Assembly (NCBI GenBank): GCA_000333855.2
Contig: CM007315.1
Location: 85,679 to 149,678, forward strand
Length of the DNA: 64,000 bases
Reading direction: 5' to 3'
Origin: Endotrypanum monterogeii
Lineage: Eukaryota > Euglenozoa > Kinetoplastea > Trypanosomatida > Trypanosomatidae
Part shown: in pieces, positions 10,516-21,078 of the stretch
How positions within the stretch are numbered: the first letter of the stretch is position 1
Layout of the letters: every line of letters begins with the position of its first letter
The notes under the pieces: generated by a model
The model's input: only the letters and a program-made list of their open reading frames with translations
Databases searched by the model: none
Told to the model about the DNA's origin: nothing
Program-made: the position numbers and the translations under genes

Positions 10516-12897
10516 TAAGAAGCTGCTAAAGAGGGAAGGGGGCATTTGCAGTAACGCTCGGACAGGAGGTAAAGACACAAAAACATGAAAAAAAGGGGGG
10601 AGAGAAAGTGTGTTAGGTATGAAAATCATCTTTTTTTTAGCGAAGAAGTGGTCGGGGGATCAAGTGTCTCGCAGAGCGATCGATCCCCACGCGCGCTAAC
10701 ATGCGAGACGTATGGTGACACCGGGCGTTCACGAGACAGTGGGACATCAAAACAGCGGCGACGAGAGCGGGGTGAAAAGAAGAGGAGGAAGTTGAGCGAG
10801 AGAAAGGCGCAGGCACATGCGTCGCTGCAAAGAAGAGGAGTGCGGAACATATTTATGAACACAAAAGAACACACTACGTGACAGGAGAATGGCACAGACG
10901 AGGCGAGGACATTACCTTTCCTTTTGAAAAGAAGGACGCCTCGCTGTTGCTGCTGCTCCTTCTCAGTGCTACTTCTCATCCCCCCCCTTTCGCCACCCGT
11001 AATCATGATCGCCTGCTGCACCGTTTTCCCCTCACAGCCACGCACACACACGCACACACAGAAACACACACACCAATACACACGCACACACCTCCCCCTC
11101 TGTCGGAGAGAGTGTGCCCCCCCCCCCCCTCCCGAGAGGGAGAGGTAAAGAGATAACACGCGGAAAACAAAAAGCCAGTGCACAGATTGCTCTCGCGCGA
11201 CGCCAGAGCAACTCACGTTGAACTTGTGGTTTAGCTCCCTTTGCAGACCGCATTACGGAAAGAGGCGGCGGCGTCTGAGCGCAGCTGTGCACGGCGTCAA
11301 GGGGAGAAGAAAGGAAAAAGAAAAGGGAAGGGAAAAGAGGGGGTGGTGACACACGATCCCACAGCTATACACAAGCTCTCGAATAGGACTGCCCGCGACG
11401 GGTTGATATGATACGCGTGGGCCAAGGGTACAGCACACCATTAGCGATGATCTTGTCGTCTGCGCGCACTTCGCCCTCCACAGCGCGAGCACGCGGTCGA
11501 GAATGTGTGCATGTACCCCTCGTGGGTGCACCTCCTGGAATTTGTCAAGAGAACAGACAACAAAAGAAATCAGAAAAAGTGCCACACGTCGTCCACCGCA
11601 GGAGTGATGCGCGCCGGACAAGAGCAACAGGTAATTTTTCAAAACACTTACCACAGTATCGCTCACAACACCCCTGCCCACGTATGCCCCCTGGGGCACC
11701 GCAGCGGCAACAGGTGAGTCTGAGGGACCTCTTCCTGCCGCTGCACGCCTCTTTACACGCCATCGTGGCGATGAGACACTGCAACGCACTCATCGGAAAC
11801 CTTCCTTCTCACGACGCGCTTCCGGCCCACTACACGTTCCCTCGCAGCGCTGCACAGGCACGAGGGGGGACCGAGAAGCCCTCCCCCCACCCTCTCATTG
11901 CAGAGGAGTGCGCCGAGCTAAGACTGGCTGGCACCCATCGAGTTTTCCGCGCCACATGCTGACCGAAGCACATACGCACTCGTAGCGCAGACAACCAATA
12001 CCACACGCCTATGCAGGCGCGCAGTCACCAGCGGCGCCACTCGCAAAGAGGAGCAAAAACGATGCAGCGACAGAAGAAGACCCCCTCCCCCACCCGCAGT
12101 CACTCCGAGTAAGAGATGAACGGGACAAAGGAGGGGCAGCGCCGGAAGGTTGACGTGAGAAAAATTGACGCAGCCAATCAGCCCGCTGCCCTCGAGGGAT
12201 TCGTGTGGCAATACGTCACGAGATACGGAAGCGACGTGACCTCTACGCGCAGAAGGTGAGCCCCCAGCGGAGCAGGAGATGACACGACGTCACGTGCATG
12301 CGTCTACCTCACTCCCTCCGCCACCCACCCTGAGCACGCGCGCATCCTCCGACCACGGGGAGACCCGGACGAAACGGAAAAAAAACACAGAAAAATAGTT
12401 TTAAAAAGACCTACAAGCAGCGAAATCCAACATGCTCGCCCTCTAAGCTCCTGCGTGTTTGCGCTGATGCGCACGCGCGGCGAGGACGAGAAACAGAACA
12501 GACGCATACTTCGCATGTTTACAAAGCTCTGCGCCATCCTCACGTCAGCTTCTTTTCTTTGCCCTTGAAAAAAAAAAAAAGCCTTCCTCGTATCAGTGGA
12601 CAAAATGAAAGACAGAACACACAGAGGCAATTTCAGGGCACACATCAGCACTGACACACACTCGCGGCACCACGAGCGCAGTCCACGCAGTGCATCCGCC
12701 GTACACCAGAAACACCTGAAAAAAAAAAGGAGCATATCTTAAACCACGCACAAAATAATATATATATATGTGGACGGCGGCGCCCCACATCCAGGTGGGG
12801 AGCCCTCACGAGCAGTCTGTTGTGCCGTCGCCCCCTTCCTTGGCGAAGTATGCCGCCGCTGTCACAGGCTGTTTGTTGTCGTGCTCGACGCTCAAAC
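10516..12897. other. Gene-free spacer between transporter copies 2 and 3
   Basis: No gene is supported. A (CA)n-rich stretch lies at about 11040-11090 and a C-run at about 11117-11129. The part from about 11350 to 12300 has a more balanced, higher-GC composition than neighbouring spacers, but every frame is broken or lacks family resemblance. A short (TA)n is near 12755-12770. This should contain the 3' UTR of copy 3. Confidence 0.5.
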
Positions 12898-14382
12898 CTA
12901 ACCATAAATCGCTGCGGCAGTACCCCACACCACAGCGACAACACCGACAATCATCAGTAGGTACGTCGACAGGTAGTGGTACCAGCCCACAGACGACAGC
13001 GACCAGTCGCCGGCAAACATCACCATGAGGGACGGGTAGATGAAGCCGATGAAGCCACCACAGAACCCGCCCACGAGCCCGAATACGACATTGATGTTCG
13101 GAATAAACAGGCCGGCGATCAGCGAGAGCAGCGCCATCGAGCCGCACACGCACGCGTTCTTCCACCACGCGACCGCGTGCACGTCCACTTTCACGCAGTG
13201 ATAGATCGCATCGCGGATGGGGATCATGTGCAGACCGAAGCCGACGCACAGCTTGAATAGTAGACCCACATACCCCACACCCATCATGGGGTCCTTCACG
13301 GGGTGGTACTGCGTCAGTGCAGAGCTTTTGGACCCAGTACCGAAGTCCAGGTAGCCGAAGAGACCAGCAAAGAGGTACAGCGAAAATGCAATAGCGACTG
13401 AGAGGGCAGCACTGTAGGTCAGACGCAGCGGTGTGGGCTTATACATTTCCTCGAAGCTTTCGTACGCATTCAATTGGGATAGAAAAGCGAAGGCGAACGT
13501 GGTCATGCCTGCAACCGCGTTGTTGCCGGTGTTCACCAGCCTGATCTCCGGGCGCGGATCTGCACGGAGACCGTTTTGAATACTGTGCACCACCATGGCG
13601 ATGACAAAGTACACTATGAATACAACTGACACGCACGAGAAGTACCGCAGAGAGTTGATTTCCTTCGGCAGGCATAACGGAAGCATGAACACAAGCCACA
13701 CAACAGTCGTCAGCAGACGCTGGCCCCAGATGTTGTGCAGGAACTTGGGTGTGCTCTCGGAGTCCTCGAGATACGCGGTCACGATGTCCTTCACGGATAT
13801 GGTATACGACACCTCCGCACCAAAGCTCAGAAACCACATACAAAACGCGAGGAAGTAATCCGCGCCGGGGCCCAGGAGGGTGCGCACGATCTGCTCGTAG
13901 TTGCGCAGACCCGTCTTGATGCCGGCCTGGCCGAGCAGGTAGTAGGAGTATACGCTGAGATAGGAAATGGCAACCATGTAGATTACGCCCATGACCAGAC
14001 CAGAGGCATTGAAGGCGTAGGGCAATGCAATGATGCCAGCGCCGATCGAAGAGCTGGCCAGGTTAAGACCCGTGGAGAGTAGGCCGCCGTAGGGCATGAC
14101 ACGGTCGAAGTACTTATGAAACGTATTCGTAGGGATGCGGCGGCGGGCGACGCGCTCCGCGCGGACATCGTCCTGCATCTGGATCCTCCGCTGCGGGTCG
14201 TACTGCGTGAAGTCGTACGGGTCGGATGTCTCGTTAGAGGAGGTTACCTCCACGCCCTTCACCTCCTTCATGGAGTACTCCGGCGCCGCAGCCATCTCCA
14301 TATCCCTGCCTGAGTTGGGTGACTGCAGAAAAGCGGGCTGCCCGTCCCCCCCATATGAATTGTTGAGTCCCAGCGAATTCAT
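12898..14382 (-). CDS. Amino acid transporter, AAAP family (copy 3)
   Basis: This is a 494-residue AAAP-family permease with a hydrophilic N-terminus of about 95 residues, MPYGG at 96-100, an intact AGIIALPY first-helix signature and about ten to eleven membrane helices. The frame stays open upstream to a TTG at 14562, but that extension is Pro/Cys-rich and unlike the other copies; the first ATG (14382, MNSLGL) gives an N-terminus of the expected length. Its central block (residues about 155-245) and C-terminal 60 or so residues are almost identical to copy 2, while two segments between differ clearly (around the DAIYH and GSMALLSL regions). Copies 2 and 3 are therefore recent paralogues or a converted pair. 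Substrate unknown. Confidence 0.93.
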   Translation of the reverse strand: MNSLGLNNSYGGDGQPAFLQSPNSGRDMEMAAAPEYSMKEVKGVEVTSSNETSDPYDFTQYDPQRRIQMQDDVRAERVARRRIPTNTFHKYFDRVMPYGGLLSTGLNLASSSIGAGIIALPYAFNASGLVMGVIYMVAISYLSVYSYYLLGQAGIKTGLRNYEQIVRTLLGPGADYFLAFCMWFLSFGAEVSYTISVKDIVTAYLEDSESTPKFLHNIWGQRLLTTVVWLVFMLPLCLPKEINSLRYFSCVSVVFIVYFVIAMVVHSIQNGLRADPRPEIRLVNTGNNAVAGMTTFAFAFLSQLNAYESFEEMYKPTPLRLTYSAALSVAIAFSLYLFAGLFGYLDFGTGSKSSALTQYHPVKDPMMGVGYVGLLFKLCVGFGLHMIPIRDAIYHCVKVDVHAVAWWKNACVCGSMALLSLIAGLFIPNINVVFGLVGGFCGGFIGFIYPSLMVMFAGDWSLSSVGWYHYLSTYLLMIVGVVAVVWGTAAAIYG

Positions 14383-15329
14383 GCGGACAACTGTGTATCT
14401 GTTCTGCGGGGATCGTGGATCGTGACAACCCTCGTGGCAGTGTGTGATTTGGGGGAAGGGGGCAGGGAGCTGCAGACTCAGAAAGTTGATTCCTTCGAAA
14501 CGTGGATCCAAGCACACCCCTGGGCTCTCGCACGACGGTCGGGGTAGTGCGGGGAAAGGCAACGGGATAGAGGTTCAGGTCCGCGTCTCGCGATGCGCTC
14601 GGCTTCGTCGACACGCGCGCTCTCCTGTCGTTGTCCTTTTGTTCAGTGTGACGTCAAAGGAGGGGATGCGCGTAGGGAAGGAGGCGAGCAGGATGTGTTG
14701 CTCAGGGATGCGGGGAAGAAGTCGTACTGGCGTGGAGATTCGCTTCAAGCGGAGTTACTGCAGTGATCGACGTGGACCATGGAGTTGAGGATATACGCGC
14801 CCGCGTGTGTGTGTGTGTGTGTGTGCGTGCGGGTTACGCAGGGTAAGATCAAAACGGCGGTGTGAAACCAAGGGATGGGTAGAGGTTGAGAAATTTGGAA
14901 TGCCAGAGCGGAGGTGGGGGGACGAGAGGGGGGGGGAATCAGTGCCCCATGCCTTCAAGATGCTTGCCAGGGGACGCTGGCGCAATGTCTAGCGGCCTCG
15001 CACATCCACGCTAACCGAGACATTCGCAGAAAAAGGGAGCCGGCAATAAGAGAAGCTGCAGCCTTGAGCCGCGGGAAACGGGAGCCGCCAAAACCCGTCC
15101 GCACCCCCTACCATAGTCCAGCAACCCCAGCCCAGCCAGGGATCCGTGGAACATCTCCCGACCGCATATCACACATGCACAGACACCGACTAACAGCTGC
15201 GTGTGAACACCAGAGCAGCACAGTGAGTTCTGTTTGGCTGCCGCGGCGTACACAGTGCCTTGCAAAGCAGCACGAAAAATGGCACGCAGCGTCAGCCATC
15301 ATTCGCCTCCCGTGCGTGTGTATGTGTAT

Positions 15330-15374
<45 letters not shown>

Positions 15375-15587
15375 GTACGCCAGAGGGAGACCATGAGCGC
15401 AGCTCCTGTGCACGCCCGTGGTGACATGTTCCTTCCGGGCCTCGCGCGTGTCGATCCACTGCGAGGCGCGCAACTCAGGCCGAACGAACTGACCCGCCAT
15501 GTGCCTTGTCCGGGCACAGGGAGAGTCCCAACGCCCTCCTGGAGGCGACGACGTCAGTGGCGGAGCCTAGTCTCGAGTCCGCCACCT
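14383..15587. other. 5' flank of transporter copy 3, no gene
   Basis: No gene is recognised. A (GT)n tract lies at about 14806-14826, and a second (GT)n runs directly into the 30-base G homopolymer at 15344-15373. Open frames over 15234-15767 are driven by that G-run and do not look coding. The splice acceptor of copy 3 should lie in the first few hundred bases. Confidence 0.5.
15344..15373 (+). repeat. Poly-G homopolymer of 30
   Basis: An uninterrupted run of G follows a (GT)n tract. On the transcribed strand it is poly-C. Runs of this length can form G-quadruplexes and are often mis-sized by sequencing, so the exact length is uncertain. Confidence 0.9.
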
Positions 15588-15980
15588 GGCACGCACTCTC
15601 CGTCTCCGGGTACCCAATGTCCATACACGCGGGTGCTCCGTGGCTCCTCTATCCTGCGCGCACGTTGCATGTGTCAGGGAGTCAAGCACAACTCGGTGCG
15701 CATACACAAGAGTACATGTGTAGACACGCCTGCGCTCACACAGTGCCGCGCTGCCCTGTGCCCGTGAAGGCCGCGGTGACAGCGTCATTCGTGAAACCAA
15801 TCGCCCGGCCCCCGCCCTCTCCCTTTTGATGTCTCCGTGCACGTGATTGGAATGCCATCGCGCTCATCGAGATGCACAAGAGGGGGGGGAGCAGCGCGAG
15901 GAGATGCGAGGGCAGGGGAGGGAAAAGGAGGCGCAGGAGAGACCCCGCTTCCCGGAATGGGGACATTCACACACACACAG
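15588..15980. repeat. Repeat R2, copy b
   Basis: Near-identical to 9686-10080 (offset about 5.9 kb). It begins GGCACGCACTCTCCGTCTCC and ends in the (CA)n tract. After it the sequence diverges completely from R1, so the full R1 unit is not present here. It lies about 1.2 kb upstream of the start of transporter copy 3. Confidence 0.85.
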
Positions 15981-16166
15981 ACACAAGCATAGCAGCTGCG
16001 TCTCTTTTTTGGTTTTTGTTTTTGCAAGTACTGATAAACTTTTGCAACGGAAAATGAGCCGACTTCAGGACGGTGTTGATTTCTGTTCACTTCCACCGAA
16101 ATCGTTGCATCGAGCACAAGAGATATGTTGATGGAAAAGAAAATACCAAGATAGTTTGACGTATAC

Positions 16167-16200
<34 letters not shown>

Positions 16201-17906
16201 ACAGGGAAACATGCTTCGATACAGAAAAAAAATCCCATCACGAAGCCGAGATATACAAACATACAAAAAAAAAAAAGACGAATAGGATAGGGGAAGAGGG
16301 CGCGGAAAGTAAAAGGTTGGGAGGATCCCCCCCCCAAGTGAAAAGAACGCATTGATAGGATTTATTTTGTTTTCAATATGCAGACGTTTATCTGCTCGCA
16401 CGTCCACAACGGTGTATGCATATATGCACCCGCATATGTACACCGATATGCACTCAGTGTGGATGATCGAATCAGGCGAGGCATTTGCAGGAGACGAGGG
16501 ATAGTACGTGGCTAAAGGCACGAGAATCAAAAAATTTGAAAAAAAAAAAAAGCGAGCACGCCAAAAATATCTGAAGACATGGATGATAGTGAAGGAAAAT
16601 AGTTTAATCTTTGTTGTTGAAGGGGGAAGTATACAACAGGAGAAAGCAGAAAATACAAGTAAAAGAGAGAAAAATAAAACTTTTTGTTTTTTTTTTGAAA
16701 AAGGTCGATTAATTGAAGATGTGCGTGTATCCGAAGACAAACAAACACACAGAAAAACACACACACGTAGACATTTACATAATAACGTGTCACAAAACAC
16801 TGTACAAACACACTTGGAAAAGTTGCATGCGAAACGTGTCTGAGACATGAAACGAGAAAACGAATTTTTTCTCTTTTCCTACGTCGTGAGGTCAAAGAGA
16901 TTAATACTGAGGGGAGGAGGGGAAAAAAAAGAGGAGGGGAAGTTCAACTGAGATCGAAGTTTCACTGAAACATAGAAAAAAAAAAAAAATATGTCGAGGG
17001 GGCGTGATGTGAAAGAAAAAGGTATTTTTTTTAGAGGTCGAAGAAATACATATATATATAGAGAGAGAGAGAGAGTTGCGATACCGTCGAATTCTGGGCA
17101 TTCGAAAAAGAAAAAAAAACACACTGAACATCTTTTTATATGTATAGATATATAGAAGCATATATTGTATCTACGCATGTAGGAATCGAAGAGTGGCGAA
17201 AGAAGTTCTCCATACCCAAAAGAAATGAAATCAAAAAAAAACGGAAAAGCAAAAAAAAAGGGGAGATCACTGGCAGACACGTACAAAATATATATATATG
17301 AGATCAAAAAAGAAGTGAATCGTTCCTTTCCTCCCCTCCTGTTCTGCAGTGTTGCCGTTTGGTTGGGAGGTGGTCTGCCTTTGTTAGGCGACAACAGAGA
17401 GAGACACGTACACATACACACACACACAGTCACAAAGACAAAAAGTATTTCTGTCAGTTGGTGTAGTTATGTGGTATTTCAGCTCATATATATACCCTGT
17501 CTACACTCATATTTTTTTCCCCCGCAAGAAGAAATAAATACGTATAAATATTTATAATCAAGACACAAGGCACTTGAGCAATATATATATATATATATAC
17601 ATTTTTTTTTCAAGTCGGAAAAGACACCACCAAAACAGAGAGAGAGGGAGAGAAACTCACACACCCTCCGCATATACGCGCGAGACGAGGTACGCATTAC
17701 GGCTGGAGCGTACGTATACAGATTCTGTTGTGTAGGAGAAAAAAAAGAAGGTGGACGTGGGGAAGAGAATCACAAAATAAGGGGGTAGGCGAGGAATAAT
17801 ATTCAAAAAAAAAAACCTTAAAGGCCCGCAAGGGGATTTCGAGGGCAAACGCAGACGTGGCAGAACCTATCTAGTCATTGCACTGAGCGAATCGAGTATC
17901 GCCCAA
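15981..17906. other. Gene-free spacer between transporter copies 3 and 4
   Basis: No gene is supported. Contents are (TA)n at about 16169-16199, short TA/GA tracts around 17048-17075 and 17582-17600, and many + strand polyA runs, which are poly-T on the transcribed strand. The apparent long minus-strand frame at 16087-16848 is Phe/Ser/Tyr/Ile-rich and is explained by those runs. Confidence 0.55.
16169..16199. repeat. (TA)n microsatellite
   Basis: An AT dinucleotide tract of about 30 bp in the spacer between transporter copies 3 and 4. Confidence 0.85.
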
Positions 17907-19442
17907 TTACTTGAGCATTTCAATAATTTCGTCATGCAGAGCGCTGCTGGTGCCCCACACCACGGCAATGACACCAACGATAAGCAGCATGTAGGTAGCA
18001 ATAAACTGAGACCACCCAACGGTCGCTATCGACCAGTTGCCCAAGTACATGACCATGAGAGCCGGATAGATGTAGGCAATGAACCCGCCAGAGAAGCCGC
18101 CAACAAGTCCGAATACGAGTTTGATGCGCGGCAGGAGGAGCCCAGCGACGAGTGACAAGACCGCCATCGAGCCGCACACGCACGCGTTTCCACCCCAGGA
18201 AACCTCGCGCACGCTCGTCCGGAAGACGTGGTATATAGCATCGCGCACGGGGATCATGTGCAAACCGTAACCGACGCACAACTTCAGCATGAGGCCAGCA
18301 TACCCAATGCCCATCATCTTATCATGGATGGGGTCGTATTTTTTTAGCACCGAGTCGGTCACCTCAGCGCCGAAGTCCAGGTATCCGAATATACTCGCGA
18401 AGAAGTACAGCACGAAGCAAATACCGACGCCGACGGTGGCTGCGAGCGTCATACGGGACACGGAGAACTTGTACATCTCCCCTGCCACCTCCATCGCGTT
18501 GAGCTGTGAGATGAAGGTGTAGAGAAAAGTAGCAAATCCTCCGATTGCGGCGTTTCCCGTATTAAAGAGTTTCACGGGAGGTCTTGGATCTTGCTGCAAC
18601 CCATGCGTGCAGCTGTGCACTATCATGGCGATCGCAAAGTAAACCACAAAACAAACGGCGATAAAGGAGAAGTACCGCAGAGAGTTGATTTCCTTCGGCA
18701 GGCATAACGGAAGCATGAACACAAGCCACACAACAGTCGTCAGCAGACGCTGGCCCCAGATGTTGTGCAGGAACTTGGGTGTGCTCTCGGAGTCCCCGAG
18801 ATACGCGGTCACGATGTCCTTCACGGATATGGTATACGACACCTCTGCACCAAAGCTCAGAAACCACAGACAAAACGCGAGGAAGTAATCCGCGCCGGGG
18901 CCCAGGAGGGTGCGCACGATCTGCTCGTAGTTGCGCAGACCCGTCCTCTTTGCGGCGGTGGCGAGGAGGACGTACGAGTACACCGTGAGAGAGGCAATTG
19001 CAACCATGTAGATCAGTGCCATTATCACACCGGAAGAATTGAAGGCGGAAGGTAGTGCGACAATGCCGGCGCCGAGGCACGAACTAGCTAAGTTGATGCC
19101 AGAGGAGATGACACCGCCATAGGGAAGGAAATAGCCAAACCACCGCTGAAAGGTGTTGACATCGTTACGACGACGGAGAACCCGCTCTTGTTGCTCCCTG
19201 TCAATGCAAGCAATACGATCCTCCGAGGTTTGAAGGGAGATGCACAGCGGGTTCTTTCCGTCACTAGGATCTTCAGGGGTCGATGTTGACTGAACTTCCC
19301 CGCGAGACGCTGCATGATCGTGCAGCTCCTCCGCTAGATACTCTACACCATCTCTGGCTGGAGCATCGGCCATCCAAATTTTACCTTCGATGTCTTCCCC
19401 GTGGAAAGACTTCGAACATTTTCCTTCTGCAGTCGTCGGCAT
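17907..19442 (-). CDS. Amino acid transporter, AAAP family (copy 4)
   Basis: This is a 511-residue AAAP-family permease. The acidic/hydrophilic N-terminus is about 105 residues, followed by LPYGG (106-110), a GAGIVALP first-helix signature and about ten to eleven membrane helices. The ATG at 19442 is a true methionine and sits about 30 nt from a strong polypyrimidine tract plus AG. Most of the protein differs clearly from copies 2 and 3, yet the block spanning the TM3-TM5 region (NYEQIVRTLLGPG through KEINSLRYFS) is nearly identical to both, down to silent positions; within it only a few substitutions are seen (for example LGDSES for LEDSES). This abrupt change in identity points to gene conversion rather than common descent alone. 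Substrate unknown. Confidence 0.93.
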   Translation of the reverse strand: MPTTAEGKCSKSFHGEDIEGKIWMADAPARDGVEYLAEELHDHAASRGEVQSTSTPEDPSDGKNPLCISLQTSEDRIACIDREQQERVLRRRNDVNTFQRWFGYFLPYGGVISSGINLASSCLGAGIVALPSAFNSSGVIMALIYMVAIASLTVYSYVLLATAAKRTGLRNYEQIVRTLLGPGADYFLAFCLWFLSFGAEVSYTISVKDIVTAYLGDSESTPKFLHNIWGQRLLTTVVWLVFMLPLCLPKEINSLRYFSFIAVCFVVYFAIAMIVHSCTHGLQQDPRPPVKLFNTGNAAIGGFATFLYTFISQLNAMEVAGEMYKFSVSRMTLAATVGVGICFVLYFFASIFGYLDFGAEVTDSVLKKYDPIHDKMMGIGYAGLMLKLCVGYGLHMIPVRDAIYHVFRTSVREVSWGGNACVCGSMAVLSLVAGLLLPRIKLVFGLVGGFSGGFIAYIYPALMVMYLGNWSIATVGWSQFIATYMLLIVGVIAVVWGTSSALHDEIIEMLK

Positions 19443-19473
19443 TGCACTGATCGCGTGTTGACTTCAGTAGAGA

Positions 19474-19540
19474 CTAGAAGCAAAGGATAAAAAAAAAAAA
19501 AACAGGAGGCAGGGTGGGGCGAGGGGGAGGGGAGCTCCCT
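19474..19540 (-). promoter_or_regulatory. Putative trans-splice acceptor, transporter copy 4
   Basis: On the minus strand a C/T-rich stretch and a T-run of about 14 are followed by an AG at 19475-19474, the first AG after the tract, about 32 nt before the ATG at 19442. This is the clearest spliced-leader acceptor layout in the window. Inferred from sequence only. Confidence 0.55.
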
Positions 19541-20129
19541 TCTGAGAAGGAAAAGTCTGCTACGAAATGAACTAGACTGTGGTGCTGTGACTTAATGATT
19601 GAGTTTTCGCGTTGATGCGTGTGTGGGTGTGGAGAGGTAAGGGTATTAATTCTTTGGGTATTTAAATAGAATAATGGAATTCTTTGTGAAGCGATATACT
19701 TATATATACCTGTACATATATATATATATATATATCAGCTCGCACATTCATATCCATCAATCATATTCGAGAAAAAAAGGCGGAAAAGTAAATCAACGGA
19801 AAAGCAAAGGTCGTTGAAAGATGTGGAGAACAAACGTTAAAGACAATGCTCCCTCCTCCATCTACCATCGTCGAGGATCAGAGGAGTTGTGTCGATATAC
19901 GGATAGGAGAAATAGGAGCCTCCCGTCGAAACAAACAACAAAAAATAGCATGGTTGTAAAGACCCAGCGTGCAGAGCACGATCAACCATACGTGAGAGAG
20001 AGCCAATCCAAGCTCATATTATTTGACCCACCCCCTCACGCGGGGTTCAGCAGAAATCAGTTTAGCCCCAACGAGAAACATCTCGGAAAAGTGAAGTACC
20101 TCAAGTCCAGTACGAAATTCGCGAGGCTA
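19541..20129. other. Spacer with (TA)n, no gene
   Basis: No gene is recognised. A (TA)n tract lies at about 19715-19735. The + strand frame beginning at 19821 has no family resemblance and reads through the C/G-run hairpin at 20130-20153, so I do not call it. Confidence 0.5.
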
Positions 20130-20153
20130 CCCCCCCCCCCGGGGGGGGGGGGG
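20130..20153. repeat. C-run/G-run perfect inverted repeat
   Basis: Eleven C followed immediately by thirteen G, a perfect self-complementary hairpin with no loop. It abuts the proximal edge of the retroposon-like segment. It may be a real fold-back at an insertion boundary or an assembly artefact where reads of opposite strand were joined. Confidence 0.85.
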
Positions 20154-20660
20154 CACCGCTGTGTCGACCCCTTTCTCCTGTCTGGAGGGACTAGCCTATG
20201 GTGGTGGCAACGCAAACCATCGGTGTGGAAGGGAACCCAAAGAGGTGCGCGGGGCTAGCAATGTCTGGGGCCGCCTCTTCGATGAGACTTCGTTGGTGCG
20301 CTGGGTGGCCGTGAGCGTCCCTCTACCCCCTCTTCCTCCTTCCTCTGGATAGGTGGAGTCTGAAGAAGACAAAGGCGCTGTGCATCAGTCGAAACCCAGC
20401 ACCTAGTGGTGGGAGACCTGGGCGACCCACGTGGTGGCGCTGCGCCGCGTGGCTACCGACTTCACGGAAAGAGGCGAGAGGCCACCCGTGAAGTGTGAGC
20501 ATGTCGCGTTGGGGACGCGGACGGGGGTCTGGTGACAGCGTTGGCATATCTGCCACGGATGCACACCGGCTGCCTCGTACTTCCCATCCGCACAACCCTC
20601 CAGCGGTGGAGTGCTGGTGAGGACGGCCGGCTGAGGTCTGTGGTTAAGCCCACACATGAT
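20154..20660 (+). mobile_element. Probable degenerate non-LTR retroposon fragment (SIDER/DIRE-like)
   Basis: This roughly 500 bp segment differs in composition from the surrounding AT/purine-rich spacer: balanced, GC-rich and protein-like. In one + strand frame, after a short LDRWS stretch, it reads LKKTKALCISRNP (starting near 20355), which resembles the conserved KT-containing motif after the catalytic domain of reverse transcriptases of the ingi/L1Tc clade. The frame then runs about 40 codons to a stop, and the other frames are also interrupted, as in a decayed element. It lies about 0.4-0.9 kb beyond the stop of the CRAL-TRIO gene, in its likely 3' UTR, in the antisense orientation. In Leishmania, degenerate SIDER elements occupy 3' UTRs and affect mRNA level; whether this one does is unknown. 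The identification rests on one short motif plus composition. Confidence 0.4.
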
Positions 20661-20759
20661 ATGAGTAGGGGAAAAGAATGAGCCTATGAAACGAGCGGCT
20701 AGGAAGGGAGCCGTGGGCGTAGGCAGGCCTCTTCACCCCAACCCCACCCCACCCCACCG

Positions 20760-20791
<32 letters not shown>

Positions 20792-21078
20792 GCAGAAAAG
20801 GCAAACGATGCTAATGCGAAAGAAAACACAGTTTTGAACAGACAGCGGGGATGAATCTCCGGAAAACGTGACGACAAAAAAAGTATAGACGTTGCGTAAG
20901 GGAGATCAAGAAAAAAGGGAGAAGATACTAATAAATCAGAAGAAGAGCTATGTGACAACTCACACGCGCGTGCACACGAGCTCACTTCACCCCAACCCCC
21001 CCCCCTCCTCCTCCTCCTCCTCCTACACACACACACACACACAATAAGAATGTGCATCAGCGAGGGAAGGAGATGAGG
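20661..21078. other. Short spacer with (CA)n tracts
   Basis: No gene is seen. (CA)n lies at about 20760-20788 and a CTC/CA repeat at about 21005-21045, just beyond the stop of the CRAL-TRIO gene. Probably the start of its 3' UTR. Confidence 0.5.

Noticed and set aside
11253..11962. Overlapping frames of 178 (minus) and 184 (plus) codons
   Set aside because: No motif, no family resemblance, and both strands equally open, as expected for moderately GC-rich spacer DNA.
14383..14562. 60-residue extension of transporter copy 3
   Set aside because: It opens on TTG, is Pro/Cys-rich and has no counterpart in the other three transporters.
16087..16848. Minus-strand open frame of 253 codons
   Set aside because: Low-complexity Phe/Ser/Tyr/Ile composition from poly-T and TA tracts; spacer sequence.
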